Of a stretch of DNA of 14,106 nt, positions 1-6,656 are shown in pieces. A program made the translations under genes and the position numbers. The notes beneath the pieces are model-generated. The model worked only from the letters and a program-made list of their open reading frames with translations. It was not told the origin of the DNA and did no database searches. This DNA is from Planctomycetaceae bacterium (GTDB lineage Bacteria; Planctomycetota; Planctomycetia; Pirellulales; Pirellulaceae): the NCBI GenBank assembly GCA_002685655.1, contig NYXM01000079.1:1-14106 (forward strand). Direction: 5' to 3'. How positions within the stretch are numbered: the stretch's first letter is position 1; each line of letters begins with the position of its first letter.

Positions 1-710
1 AGATGACCATCGGGGTCCGTGGCGTCGTCGTAGTTTGTCCGCCACAATTCGGCCAGTGAGAGCCACTGATCATCGCCGCCTTTGGGCAATGGGACCAACC
101 GCAACCGATTGCCGACGCGGTGGTCCTGGTAGCTCCGGTATTTATCAGCCAGCTCCAACGACCTCGTCTCGAAAACGGTCAAACTCTCGGCCTGGCGGGC
201 TACCAGCGATTCGGCCCACCTCAAAAACGGCCTTTCCTCGCCAATGCCGGACAGGCGAATCTTGGCTGTGCTCAACCGAACGGGAGAAATGTGCTTTTCG
301 TGGGGCTCCAGGCCCAGTTGACGCCTGAGCGCAAGGAAATCAACTCGCAGCAGCGGGGAGCGATCCCATTTATCGGGTTGATGCAGCCGGAAGTAGCTCG
401 TGACCGAATGCCCTGGATGACCGGTACTCATTTGAGGCTGACGATCCCAGCCCTGCCATTCCAAAAGCATCGCCAGATACAGCGTGTGGGCATTCAGCTG
501 CTGATCGGTATCCGGATCATTCAATTCGGTGCGATTGGAGATGGTGCGGCACGTCTCTAAGGCCAGCGTGTCGAACGGCTTGATGCGACCGCCGTCCAGA
601 ACCGGTTGCGTTCGCCAGGACGCGCCATTGAGCGAAAGCTCAGAGTGCGTTTCGGCCAGCGCGCCACCGCAGAGCGTAAGAACCACCAGAATGCTGTGGG
701 CAGATCGCAT
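1..710 (-). CDS. CcsA/ResC-type cytochrome c biogenesis protein, N-terminal periplasmic part (3' end off left edge)
   Basis: An open frame on the minus strand runs without a stop from ATG at 710 to the window edge, giving about 236 residues. I chose this ATG over the one at 725 because GGAG lies about 9 nt upstream and the product begins with a clean signal peptide (MRSAHSILVVLTLCGGALA). After it comes PVLDGGRIKPFDTLALE; the GR-K-P-x-D-T-L-A pattern occurs in the soluble domain that precedes or interrupts the heme-handling CcsA membrane domain in System II proteins of Bacteroidetes and Planctomycetes. No membrane segments are reached before the edge, so the WWD-bearing heme domain is predicted, not seen. 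It is the last gene of the ccm run, 78 nt after the ResB-like remnant. Expected role: delivery or ligation of heme to apocytochromes c outside the cytoplasmic membrane. The open frame is certain; the family call is moderate. Confidence 0.65.
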   Translation of the reverse strand, partial: MRSAHSILVVLTLCGGALAETHSELSLNGASWRTQPVLDGGRIKPFDTLALETCRTISNRTELNDPDTDQQLNAHTLYLAMLLEWQGWDRQPQMSTGHPGHSVTSYFRLHQPDKWDRSPLLRVDFLALRRQLGLEPHEKHISPVRLSTAKIRLSGIGEERPFLRWAESLVARQAESLTVFETRSLELADKYRSYQDHRVGNRLRLVPLPKGGDDQWLSLAELWRTNYDDATDPDGH

Positions 711-788
711 CGCTCGTTGCTCCATGGAAGTTCAAGTGTCTCAGGTAATTGCGTCCTCAATGACTGCAGCAGCGGCCACCAGATCTCG

Positions 789-1265
789 TTAACGACTGGC
801 GATGCGCGATTCATGAGCCACGCCGACCCGCCGGTGCTCAGACGAGAGTACGCCGAGCGGGGCTGGGACGGAGGCAGTTTGGGCCGCGGATGTTCGCCGC
901 GATGACTCCCGTTGGTACATCGGTCCGGGAGCCCGCTTGAAGAAATAGGCTTGCAAATAGAACATGATCGCGATTCCGGCACAGATCATCAGGCTTCCTG
1001 AGTATTTGAGCAGACGCCCCGGATCGTAAACTGCGATTAGTGTCGACGTCTCCGCGCCGTGGGCGCGCTGCTGAAAGCTGGACTGGTAGAGCGTGAATCT
1101 GCCATGTGAAAGCGGCTGGTTCGTCGATATCTCGCGTTTCTGGCCAATCGGCTTGGCGGGATCAGTCAGCGGGGCCGCTAGCCGCCAGGGCCAATAACAG
1201 CATGGCGGTATAACACAGCACGATTTCCTACCTCTCGGCTCAGGCAACTTTGCGTCGCGGTGCAT
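789..1265 (-). pseudogene. C-terminal remnant of a ResB-type System II cytochrome c biogenesis protein
   Basis: The middle of this frame (about residues 35-110) resembles the end of ResB: ISTNQPLSHGRFTLYQSSF, then TLIAVYDPGRLLKYSG and a last membrane helix (SLMICAGIAIMFYLQAYFF). A complete ResB has several N-terminal helices and a large periplasmic domain of some 300 residues, all absent. The only in-frame ATG upstream lies at 1265, inside the end of ccmD. In a second frame, GTG at 1221 behind an AGGTAGG sequence gives a signal-like leader (MLLLALAASGPAD after ATG 1203) that stops at TGA 1164-1162, just before the ResB-like part begins in the other frame. This suggests an internal deletion plus frameshift. 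The conserved stretch is well preserved, so the decay may be recent, or a shortened protein may still be made. It sits between ccmD and a CcsA-like gene, the usual ResB partner. Confidence 0.6.
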
Positions 1266-1416
1266 GGTCTTCAGATTCTGCGTCCTCGGCCTCTGAAAAC
1301 TGCCTTTGCAAACGGGTGTACTGTTCGATCAATCGTCGCTGCCGACCGGACATCCAGCCGACATAGAAAGTCAGTGTCAGCAAGACAACGACGTATGCTC
1401 CAGCAAACGTAACCAT
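1240..1416 (-). CDS. ccmD: CcmD-like small heme exporter subunit
   Basis: A 58-residue protein with one N-terminal membrane helix (VTFAGAYVVVLLTLTFYVGW, about residues 2-21), then a basic stretch SGRQRRLIEQYTRLQRQF and an acidic tail. This is the architecture of CcmD, a single-helix protein that helps release holo-CcmE from the CcmABCD complex. The frame is open further upstream, but ATG 1416 is preferred because the helix follows at once, AAGGGA lies about 9 nt before it, and it falls just after ccmC. Sequence conservation in CcmD is low, so the call rests mostly on size, topology and position directly after ccmC. Its stop lies about 20 nt before the GTG that may once have started the neighbouring ResB-type gene. 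Confidence 0.75.
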   Translation of the reverse strand: MVTFAGAYVVVLLTLTFYVGWMSGRQRRLIEQYTRLQRQFSEAEDAESEDHAPRRKVA

Positions 1417-1450
1417 GGTGAGGTTTCCCTTCGGGGTGGAAAAGTGTGTC

Positions 1451-2134
1451 TCAAAAGTCCGCATCGCCGCGCCACGCGAGGCGGCTCGCCAACTGCTCCA
1501 AGCCCACCTGTTTGCGGCGTTGGTGGACCAGCCAGGCAAAGAAGACCGTCAGGGCGACCACGCAGGTAAGCAGTGTGAGCCGCATCGCGGGGACCATCTC
1601 GGGCGACACCGGATGCAGGCCCCGAAACCAACGTGTGGCCATCACCACCAACGGGATGTCCAGCGCGCCGAGAATCGCCAACACAGCACCGGATCGGGCT
1701 CGACGATGTGGATCTTCCTGACTCGACCGCACAAGCAAAATCCCGGAATAGATCACCCACAGGATAAACGCCGTCGTCAACCGCGGGTCCCATTCCCACC
1801 ATGTACCCCAGGCTTCGTGTGCCCAAATCGAACCGGTTGCCAGCGTCAGGGTCGAACAAAGCCACCCGGATTCGCCTGCCGCCTGGCACCAATGATCCCA
1901 GACCAGGTTGCGGCGGGACAGGTAAGCCGCGCCGCAGACCGCCATGACCAGCATGCCCAGCAAACCGAGCCAGGCGAGCGGAACATGCAGATAGACAATT
2001 CGCTGGGCGTGCCCCATCGTGAACTCGGTGGGTGCATAATGGCACGCCATCAGAATTGCCGCTGCCAGCAGTGCGCCGACCAGCAAAGGCGCGCCGAACG
2101 TCATCAGGGGCACAGGCGAACTAGTGTCTTGCAT
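1451..2134 (-). CDS. ccmC: CcmC, heme-handling membrane protein of cytochrome c maturation
   Basis: A 227-residue polytopic membrane protein. It carries the tryptophan-rich heme motif of the heme handling proteins, WGTWWEWDPRLT, at about residues 109-120, and flanking periplasmic-side histidines H50 (RIVYLHVPLAW) and H174 (RGLHPVSP) that match the two conserved heme-ligand histidines of CcmC. CcmC binds heme at the outer face of the membrane and loads it onto CcmE. The frame can start five codons earlier at a TTG (2149) overlapping ccmB, but ATG 2134 has GAGG about 9 nt upstream and lies 4 nt after the ccmB stop, so it is preferred. The size is close to the normal CcmC length (about 230-245). 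Confidence 0.93.
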   Translation of the reverse strand: MQDTSSPVPLMTFGAPLLVGALLAAAILMACHYAPTEFTMGHAQRIVYLHVPLAWLGLLGMLVMAVCGAAYLSRRNLVWDHWCQAAGESGWLCSTLTLATGSIWAHEAWGTWWEWDPRLTTAFILWVIYSGILLVRSSQEDPHRRARSGAVLAILGALDIPLVVMATRWFRGLHPVSPEMVPAMRLTLLTCVVALTVFFAWLVHQRRKQVGLEQLASRLAWRGDADF

Positions 2135-2138
2135 CCGT

Positions 2139-2810
2139 TCAATCCTCAATTGCGTATTCGAACAACAACAAACCAGCCGTCACAAAAATGATGTCAAAGG
2201 CACCCAGCAGTTGAATCCACCGCCACCAGGTTTCATCGATTTGGCCCTGCACTGCCAGTCGCGTACACTCGGCCGCTGCTAGTACCAGCGGAATCAGCAG
2301 GGGCAGGACAACCAAGACCAGCAGGCTGCTACTGCGACCGCAACCGGCCGCCAGTGCGCTGACCAGCGACCCGACTGCGGCCATGCCTGGGCTGACCAGT
2401 GCCGAGATCAGCAGCATTTCCCCGGCGTGCGCCAGCAGCGGCAAGTCGGATAAGAGAAAGAACAGAGGAATCAGTAGGATCTGCAAAGCCCACAGCGCGA
2501 GCAGATTGACTGTCAGCTTGGCAAGGAAGATCGTACTCATGGACAGCGGCAGCATTTTCAGACCCTGCCAGCAGCCATCTTCATGTTCGGCAGTGAAGGA
2601 ACGATCCACTGCGGTCATTCCGGCGAAGAAGACTGCCAGCCACAACAGCCCACCGACGATCCGCTGTTTTTGGTGTGGCAAAAGGTCCATCTGCACGCTG
2701 AAGACCAACGCGACCACGATGCCTAGCAGTAACATCGCCGGCCAAACGCGGCGTGCTCGGAACTCGCAGATGAGGTCCTTGTGAATGATCCACCAGAAAT
2801 GGGATGTCAT
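2139..2810 (-). CDS. ccmB: CcmB, membrane subunit of the CcmABCD ABC transporter
   Basis: A 223-residue, very hydrophobic protein with about six predicted helices, the normal size for CcmB. It begins with a short cytoplasmic stretch (MTSHFWWIIHKDLICEFRAR), as CcmB does, and has the charged segment DRSFTAEHEDGCWQGLKMLP between helices 2 and 3, which corresponds to the conserved region of the family that contacts the ATPase. CcmB is the permease-like partner of CcmA; together they drive release of heme-loaded CcmE from CcmCD. GGAG lies 6 nt before the ATG. The stop precedes the ccmC start by 4 nt and the gene follows ccmA by 14 nt, so ccmA, ccmB and ccmC are almost certainly cotranscribed. Confidence 0.93.
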   Translation of the reverse strand: MTSHFWWIIHKDLICEFRARRVWPAMLLLGIVVALVFSVQMDLLPHQKQRIVGGLLWLAVFFAGMTAVDRSFTAEHEDGCWQGLKMLPLSMSTIFLAKLTVNLLALWALQILLIPLFFLLSDLPLLAHAGEMLLISALVSPGMAAVGSLVSALAAGCGRSSSLLVLVVLPLLIPLVLAAAECTRLAVQGQIDETWWRWIQLLGAFDIIFVTAGLLLFEYAIED

Positions 2811-2824
2811 GGTTTACTCCAACA

Positions 2825-3529
2825 TCACGCAACTCGCGCTGGCCTCCCGCGTCTTATCGCCACCGGCTCGCCGCACTGCGAGACCGGGCATAGCCGACCC
2901 CGGCGTAGCACCCAGACTCGGTCGGCCAATTGAGTCGCTTTTGCAGCATCGTGTGTCGTGAGACAGACCAGTCGCCCGGCATCGCGCAAGCGATGCAGCC
3001 GCTCCGTCAGCCAGATCGTGCCCGCGTCGTCCAGACCGGCGAAGGGTTCGTCCAACAACAGGATGTGAGGTTCATGAAGCAAGCCCCGCGCCAGGGAAAT
3101 CCGTTGCCGCATGCCCCGCGAGACATGCATCGGGAAACGGTCGGCGTGTTTGGACATGTTCATTTCGACGAGCCAGCGGTTTGCGGCGGAAAGCGGCTGG
3201 TCAATGCCGTACATGCGGCCGGAAAAAACCAGGTTTTCTCGCAGCGTCAATTGCGGATACAAGCGGCTTTCGTGCGCCACCATACCAACCCACCGCCGGG
3301 CGGATGGAACGTCAGCTGCCCGGCGGCCGAACCAACGGACTTCCCCCGCTGTCGGCCGCATGAGAGATGCCAGGCAACAGAGCAATGTCGTCTTCCCTGC
3401 TCCATTCCCGCCCATCAGGCAGACGATTTGACCGCCGGCCAGTGCCAGATCGATCTGTCGCAGCACAACGCGATCGGCATACTCCTTGGACAAGCCGTGT
3501 GTCTCGATGGCGAATTCCGAATCGTTCAT
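2825..3529 (-). CDS. ccmA: CcmA, ATPase of the CcmABCD heme exporter complex
   Basis: A 234-residue ABC ATPase with all expected motifs: Walker A GGNGAGKTTLL (residues 40-50), signature SRGMRQRISLARGLL (near 140), Walker B HILLLDEPFAGLDD and the switch histidine in CLTTHD. The signature SRGMRQR is typical of CcmA, which in most bacteria has SxGQ(K/R)RR. It has no membrane segments and acts on the cytoplasmic face with CcmB. Position between ccmF and ccmB supports the call over a generic ABC transporter ATPase. The Shine-Dalgarno is weak (AGGA). The C-terminal tail after LRRGRLCPVSQ is basic and of no recognised function. Confidence 0.93.
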   Translation of the reverse strand: MNDSEFAIETHGLSKEYADRVVLRQIDLALAGGQIVCLMGGNGAGKTTLLCCLASLMRPTAGEVRWFGRRAADVPSARRWVGMVAHESRLYPQLTLRENLVFSGRMYGIDQPLSAANRWLVEMNMSKHADRFPMHVSRGMRQRISLARGLLHEPHILLLDEPFAGLDDAGTIWLTERLHRLRDAGRLVCLTTHDAAKATQLADRVWVLRRGRLCPVSQCGEPVAIRRGRPARVA

Positions 3530-3560
3530 GGTCGCGTCCTATCCCTTCCGCGGCGCGCTG

Positions 3561-5570
3561 TCACGCGGCCTTCCTGGGCGGTGCCTGGCGCCGCGCGTGG
3601 GTGAGGTACGAGACAGATCGCTGCGTGCCGGCGCTCTCTCTTCTCCTCCGACGGGTGGGCCAAAGCCGGATCGCCGTCCCCAGCACCATGATCGCACCGC
3701 CGGTCCAGATCCAGCGCATCAGCGGGTTCTCGATTAATGTTAGGTACAGCTGACCTTCCACGTTCCCACTGTGCAGGATTGCATAGACGTCACCACCCCA
3801 GGTCGCGTGGATAGCGACCTCAGTTGTCCATTGCTCCTGCAAGCGGTGATAGTGTTGCGAGGGCAACAGCGTCACTGGCTTCCGATTGGTCTGGTGAATC
3901 TCCAATTCCGCTTCTGCAATCAGTTTATCGGGCAGCTCGCGCTGGCGGGCCTGAACCAGTCGGATTTGCCGGTCTCCCCATCGAACCGTTTCGCCCGCGA
4001 CCATCTTGAAGTTCTGCTCGCGCTTGCCCACCGACGAAGCGGTAACGCCCAGCGCGAGAGCGACAAAGCCCAGGTGGATCAAGAAGCTGGCATACTGTCG
4101 CCGCTGCAGCCGCAGCGTCATCAGCATCGCGGCAGGGAGGTGGCGAAATTTTCGAGCACGCGAGTCCAGCACCAACCCACCAACTAGCGCCGCGATCGAC
4201 ACTGCCGCCAGGGCGACGACGGTCAACATGATCAGATGCCGGACCCCAGCCGCCGCCGCGACAGCACCGGCAACGACGCCGACGCATCCGGAGACCAGTA
4301 GCCAGCGCTTTTGTTGGTCGTTGGGAGCCGAGCCCCAACTCAACAAGGGCGCCACAGACATGGTCGACAGCAGCAGTACACCGATGGGAATCAAGACGTT
4401 GTTGTAGAACGCTGGTCCCACCAAAATCGTCTTCCCCACCACCAGGCTGGACAGCGCCGAACTGAGAGTGCCCGCCAGAACCACGGCGGTCAGCAATAGC
4501 AGCGCCATTGAACCGGCGACCAGGCAAGCCTCGCGGGAAAGCAAATTGGGGATCGAGCACTCGGGCTTGAGCGTTTGCCGGCGTTGCACGAGTAAGACTA
4601 GCGTGATCAGGGCGACGGCGAACATCATGGCCAGGAACAACCAGCCGATGGGTGATTGGCTGAACGCGTGCAGACTGCTGAAGACACCGCTGCGAGTAAG
4701 AAATGTGGCAAAGTTGCAGAGTCCGAATGTGACGCACGCCAACACGACGCAGGTCTTTTTCAGCATCTGTCGATGCTGCCAGGCCATCAGCCCGTGAATG
4801 AACGCAGTCCCGGTCAACCAGGGAAGCAGAGACCCATTTTCGACCGGATCCCAGGCCCAATAGCCGCCCCAGCCAAGTTCTTCATATGCCCACTCGGCAC
4901 CCAGCAGGATGCCGATTCCCAAAACGGCCCAGGCTAAGAGTGCCCAGGGCCGGGCAAAATGGAGCCAGTTCAAGTCCAAGCGATTAGTTAGCAAGGCGGC
5001 GATGGTCACCGCGAAAGGAACGGTCCAGAGGGAATAGCCCAAAAAGACGATTGGGGGATGAATCAGCATCGCGGGGTGCTGGAGCAACGGGCTCAACCCA
5101 ATTCCTTCCCGGGGGGCCGCGACACTGGCGGCCATGGGGTCGGCGGCGAACACCATAATCACGGCCAGGAAGCAGACGTAGCCCATTAAGACACCCGATG
5201 CCGGGATCCTTAATGGCTCCACACCCCGCCCACGCCACCATCGCAACATGACAGCCAGCACAGCAACAAACCACGACCACAGCAACAACGAACCGGCTTG
5301 CCCCACCCAGAGAGCAGATAGGCTGTACTGCCAGGGGAGCAACTTGCTGGAATACTGCGCGACGTAGTCAAAGGTGAAATCCTTGTAGTACAACGCCCAC
5401 GCCAGGATGACCACGACGAATGAGAGAGACACGAAGGCGCCGATCGCAGCGATATTTGCCGCTCGCCTCAGCAGGTAGTTGTCTCGCCATGCCGAGACGA
5501 CGAACACCGACGCTGCGAAGCCCGAACTGACGAAAGCGGTCAGCAGCGCAAGTTCGCCGACGACTCTCAT
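3561..5570 (-). CDS. ccmF: CcmF, heme lyase subunit of cytochrome c maturation
   Basis: A 669-residue polytopic protein of normal CcmF length. The WWD heme motif is WGGYWAWDPVENGSLLPW, from residue 234. The histidines known to ligate heme in CcmF have counterparts: H171 in HPAMLIHPP and H301 in SSLHAFSQ (periplasmic ligands of the WWD heme), and H259 in FIHGLMAW and H499 in LIHLGFVALALG (matching the heme b ligands). A large periplasmic loop precedes the last helix (LIENPLMRWIWTGGAIMVLG). CcmF takes heme from CcmE and attaches it to the CxxCH of apocytochrome c, usually with CcmH and CcmI, neither of which is visible here. The ATG overlaps the ccmE stop as ATGA, so translation is probably coupled. 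Its stop is 31 nt before ccmA. Confidence 0.95.
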   Translation of the reverse strand: MRVVGELALLTAFVSSGFAASVFVVSAWRDNYLLRRAANIAAIGAFVSLSFVVVILAWALYYKDFTFDYVAQYSSKLLPWQYSLSALWVGQAGSLLLWSWFVAVLAVMLRWWRGRGVEPLRIPASGVLMGYVCFLAVIMVFAADPMAASVAAPREGIGLSPLLQHPAMLIHPPIVFLGYSLWTVPFAVTIAALLTNRLDLNWLHFARPWALLAWAVLGIGILLGAEWAYEELGWGGYWAWDPVENGSLLPWLTGTAFIHGLMAWQHRQMLKKTCVVLACVTFGLCNFATFLTRSGVFSSLHAFSQSPIGWLFLAMMFAVALITLVLLVQRRQTLKPECSIPNLLSREACLVAGSMALLLLTAVVLAGTLSSALSSLVVGKTILVGPAFYNNVLIPIGVLLLSTMSVAPLLSWGSAPNDQQKRWLLVSGCVGVVAGAVAAAAGVRHLIMLTVVALAAVSIAALVGGLVLDSRARKFRHLPAAMLMTLRLQRRQYASFLIHLGFVALALGVTASSVGKREQNFKMVAGETVRWGDRQIRLVQARQRELPDKLIAEAELEIHQTNRKPVTLLPSQHYHRLQEQWTTEVAIHATWGGDVYAILHSGNVEGQLYLTLIENPLMRWIWTGGAIMVLGTAIRLWPTRRRRRESAGTQRSVSYLTHARRQAPPRKAA

Positions 5571-6001
5571 GACCGTCCTTCCGTCTTAGAAACAGGCTTG
5601 CTGCTCGGTGTCGACTGCCCGGATTCGTATTTGCTTGCACAGCGCGTCAATATCTTCCGGCCTTGTAAGAAATCGGCCCGATCCAGAGTCCCCTCCACGA
5701 CGACGTCCATCTCTTCCGCCAAGTTGTCCGGCAGCGGCCCGGGACATTCGACTGGCAAATTCGACTCCTGTCCCTGCAGCACGAACGCGGCTTGGGAACG
5801 ACCCTCACGGATATGTAGCGAGCCGGCTGCAACTCGCCCGCTCACACGGACGCGCCGCCCAATGAACTGGCCCGTGTGTGCAGCACACTCGTCAACCGTC
5901 AGATAATACTGCCAACTCGACGACGCTCCCAAGTACGCCACATATCCCGTGACGAGGGCGAGGACCGTTCCGCCAATAACCAACTTCATGCTCACCGACA
6001 T
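5567..6001 (-). CDS. ccmE: CcmE, periplasmic heme chaperone, CxxxY variant
   Basis: A 144-residue protein with an N-terminal membrane anchor (residues 5-25) and a single soluble OB-fold domain, as in CcmE (YYLTVDECAAH, GRRVRVSGRVAAGSLHI, VVVEGTLDRADFLQGRKILT). CcmE carries heme from CcmC to CcmF. Standard CcmE binds heme covalently through the His of an HxxxY motif; here the aligned motif is CASKY, with Cys121 and Tyr125, so His is replaced by Cys. The same change is known in the Ccm* systems of Desulfovibrio and archaea. A Ser/Pro-rich tail follows. ATG 6001 was kept, with GGAGGT rather far upstream (about 13 nt); ATG at 5989 (Met5) is an alternative start. It is the first gene of the run, so the operon promoter is expected in the region above 6001. 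Confidence 0.93.
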   Translation of the reverse strand: MSVSMKLVIGGTVLALVTGYVAYLGASSSWQYYLTVDECAAHTGQFIGRRVRVSGRVAAGSLHIREGRSQAAFVLQGQESNLPVECPGPLPDNLAEEMDVVVEGTLDRADFLQGRKILTRCASKYESGQSTPSSKPVSKTEGRS

Positions 6002-6279
6002 GGTTCAGCCACTGACCTCCATGCAATTACTTTCCCCCGGCCCGGCTCGAACTGAAGTTGTCGAGAATCAGTGACTCGGGCAGAGCCGGTGGTATGATGA
6101 AGGCTCGTCCATCGGCAGAGCCTAGCGAGTTCTCACCAACAGAGCTGGTGGTTTACGCCAATGAATTAGACGTCGTTTCGCACTACGACCGAGATTTGGT
6201 CGGCGGACAATAGCAACTCTAGTATCAAGTGTCAAACTAGAAAGGTTCTGTTCAGTCTGGGCCAGTCTGGTTGTCTGGC
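6002..6279. other. Spacer upstream of the ccm operon, no confident gene
   Basis: About 280 bases without a recognisable gene. The promoter of the minus-strand ccm operon should lie here, but I could not single out convincing -35/-10 boxes. A plus-strand frame of 39 codons (6094-6213) has coding-like composition but no clear Shine-Dalgarno and no family I know. Bases 6224-6240 (ATCAAGTGTCAAACTAG) recur imperfectly at 6385-6407, on the far side of the hairpin element, with a 6-nt insertion in the second copy. Confidence 0.5.
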
Positions 6280-6402
6280 TGGACAGCGCCACTTTGTGGC
6301 GCGTATGTCGGTTCTTTCTGCCCCAAAGGGGCCAAACACATCAGCCCAGGGCAACGCCCTGGGAAGGTGAGAGCGACCTTCACCATCAAGTGGCGCTGTC
6401 CA
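6280..6402. repeat. Short hairpin-rich element with 15-bp inverted ends
   Basis: The ends are a perfect 15-bp inverted repeat: TGGACAGCGCCACTT at 6280-6294 and its complement at 6388-6402. Inside are three further perfect hairpins: GCGCCAC/GTGGCGC with a TTT loop (6286-6302), GCCCC/GGGGC with an AAA loop (6320-6332) and CCCAGGGC/GCCCTGGG with an AAC loop (6345-6363). AAGGT/ACCTT pairs nearby (6364-6380). There is no room for a transposase gene. The structure fits a non-autonomous interspersed element (MITE- or REP-like). From memory, similar CCCAGGGC-AAC-GCCCTGGG units are scattered through planctomycete genomes; copy number must be checked. No target duplication is obvious next to the ends. 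Confidence 0.6.
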
Positions 6403-6489
6403 ACTAGTGCCTGAGAACGCAGCATTTCTTGCTAGCAGGGCATTCGAAACCTGAAGCCCATCGCGAAGAATCTGTATGAGCTCGCTTCA

Positions 6490-6647
6490 GAGCGCCCCGT
6501 GTCACACCGTGCGATAGCAGTCCACTGTCCAGACACTCAACCTGCCCGTCGACTTCGGCGTACGAGAGCGCACAGCTGCCTTTGACGAGTGCCGTCTTCT
6601 CGGGCAGTCGGGCCACGGTTGGTCGCGAGCATTTGGTGGACGAACAT
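6490..6647 (-). pseudogene. N-terminal relic of an AMP-binding acyl-CoA ligase/synthetase, frameshifted
   Basis: Just 9 nt after the SDR stop, an ATG at 6647 with GGAG about 6 nt upstream opens MFVHQMLATN, a plausible N-terminus for an AMP-dependent synthetase. In another frame the sequence continues as RLPEKTALVKGSCALSYAEV, then a stretch ending in LLSHGVTRG, the hallmark start of the AMP-binding family (R-x-P-[DE]-K-x-A-L-V, then L-[ST]-Y-A-E-L and G-L-x-x-x-G-V-x-x-G-D). The two parts are joined only by a frameshift, and after GVTRG the similarity ends; the remaining 500 or so residues, including the adenylate-forming motifs, are missing. This is a truncated, frameshifted gene that once followed the SDR in the same transcription unit. 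Confidence 0.6.
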
Positions 6648-6656
6648 CCAAGTCTC

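Noticed and set aside
557..982. Minus-strand 141-codon ORF and similar long ORFs opposite ccmF, ccmC and the selenoprotein
   Set aside because: They lie in other frames of well-supported genes, with no domain match; they are overlap artefacts of GC-rich DNA.
1162..1221. TGA at 1162-1164 as a second selenocysteine codon
   Set aside because: The frame after this TGA has no similarity to ResB; the ResB-like sequence is in another frame, so a frameshift explains it better.
6094..6213. 39-codon plus-strand ORF (starts MMKARPSAEPSEF) in the spacer above ccmE
   Set aside because: No clear ribosome binding site, no recognised family, and very short; kept only as a note in the spacer entry.
6320..6363. 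Two hairpins as the start of a CRISPR array
   Set aside because: They are different palindromes, not repeated units with spacers of even length.
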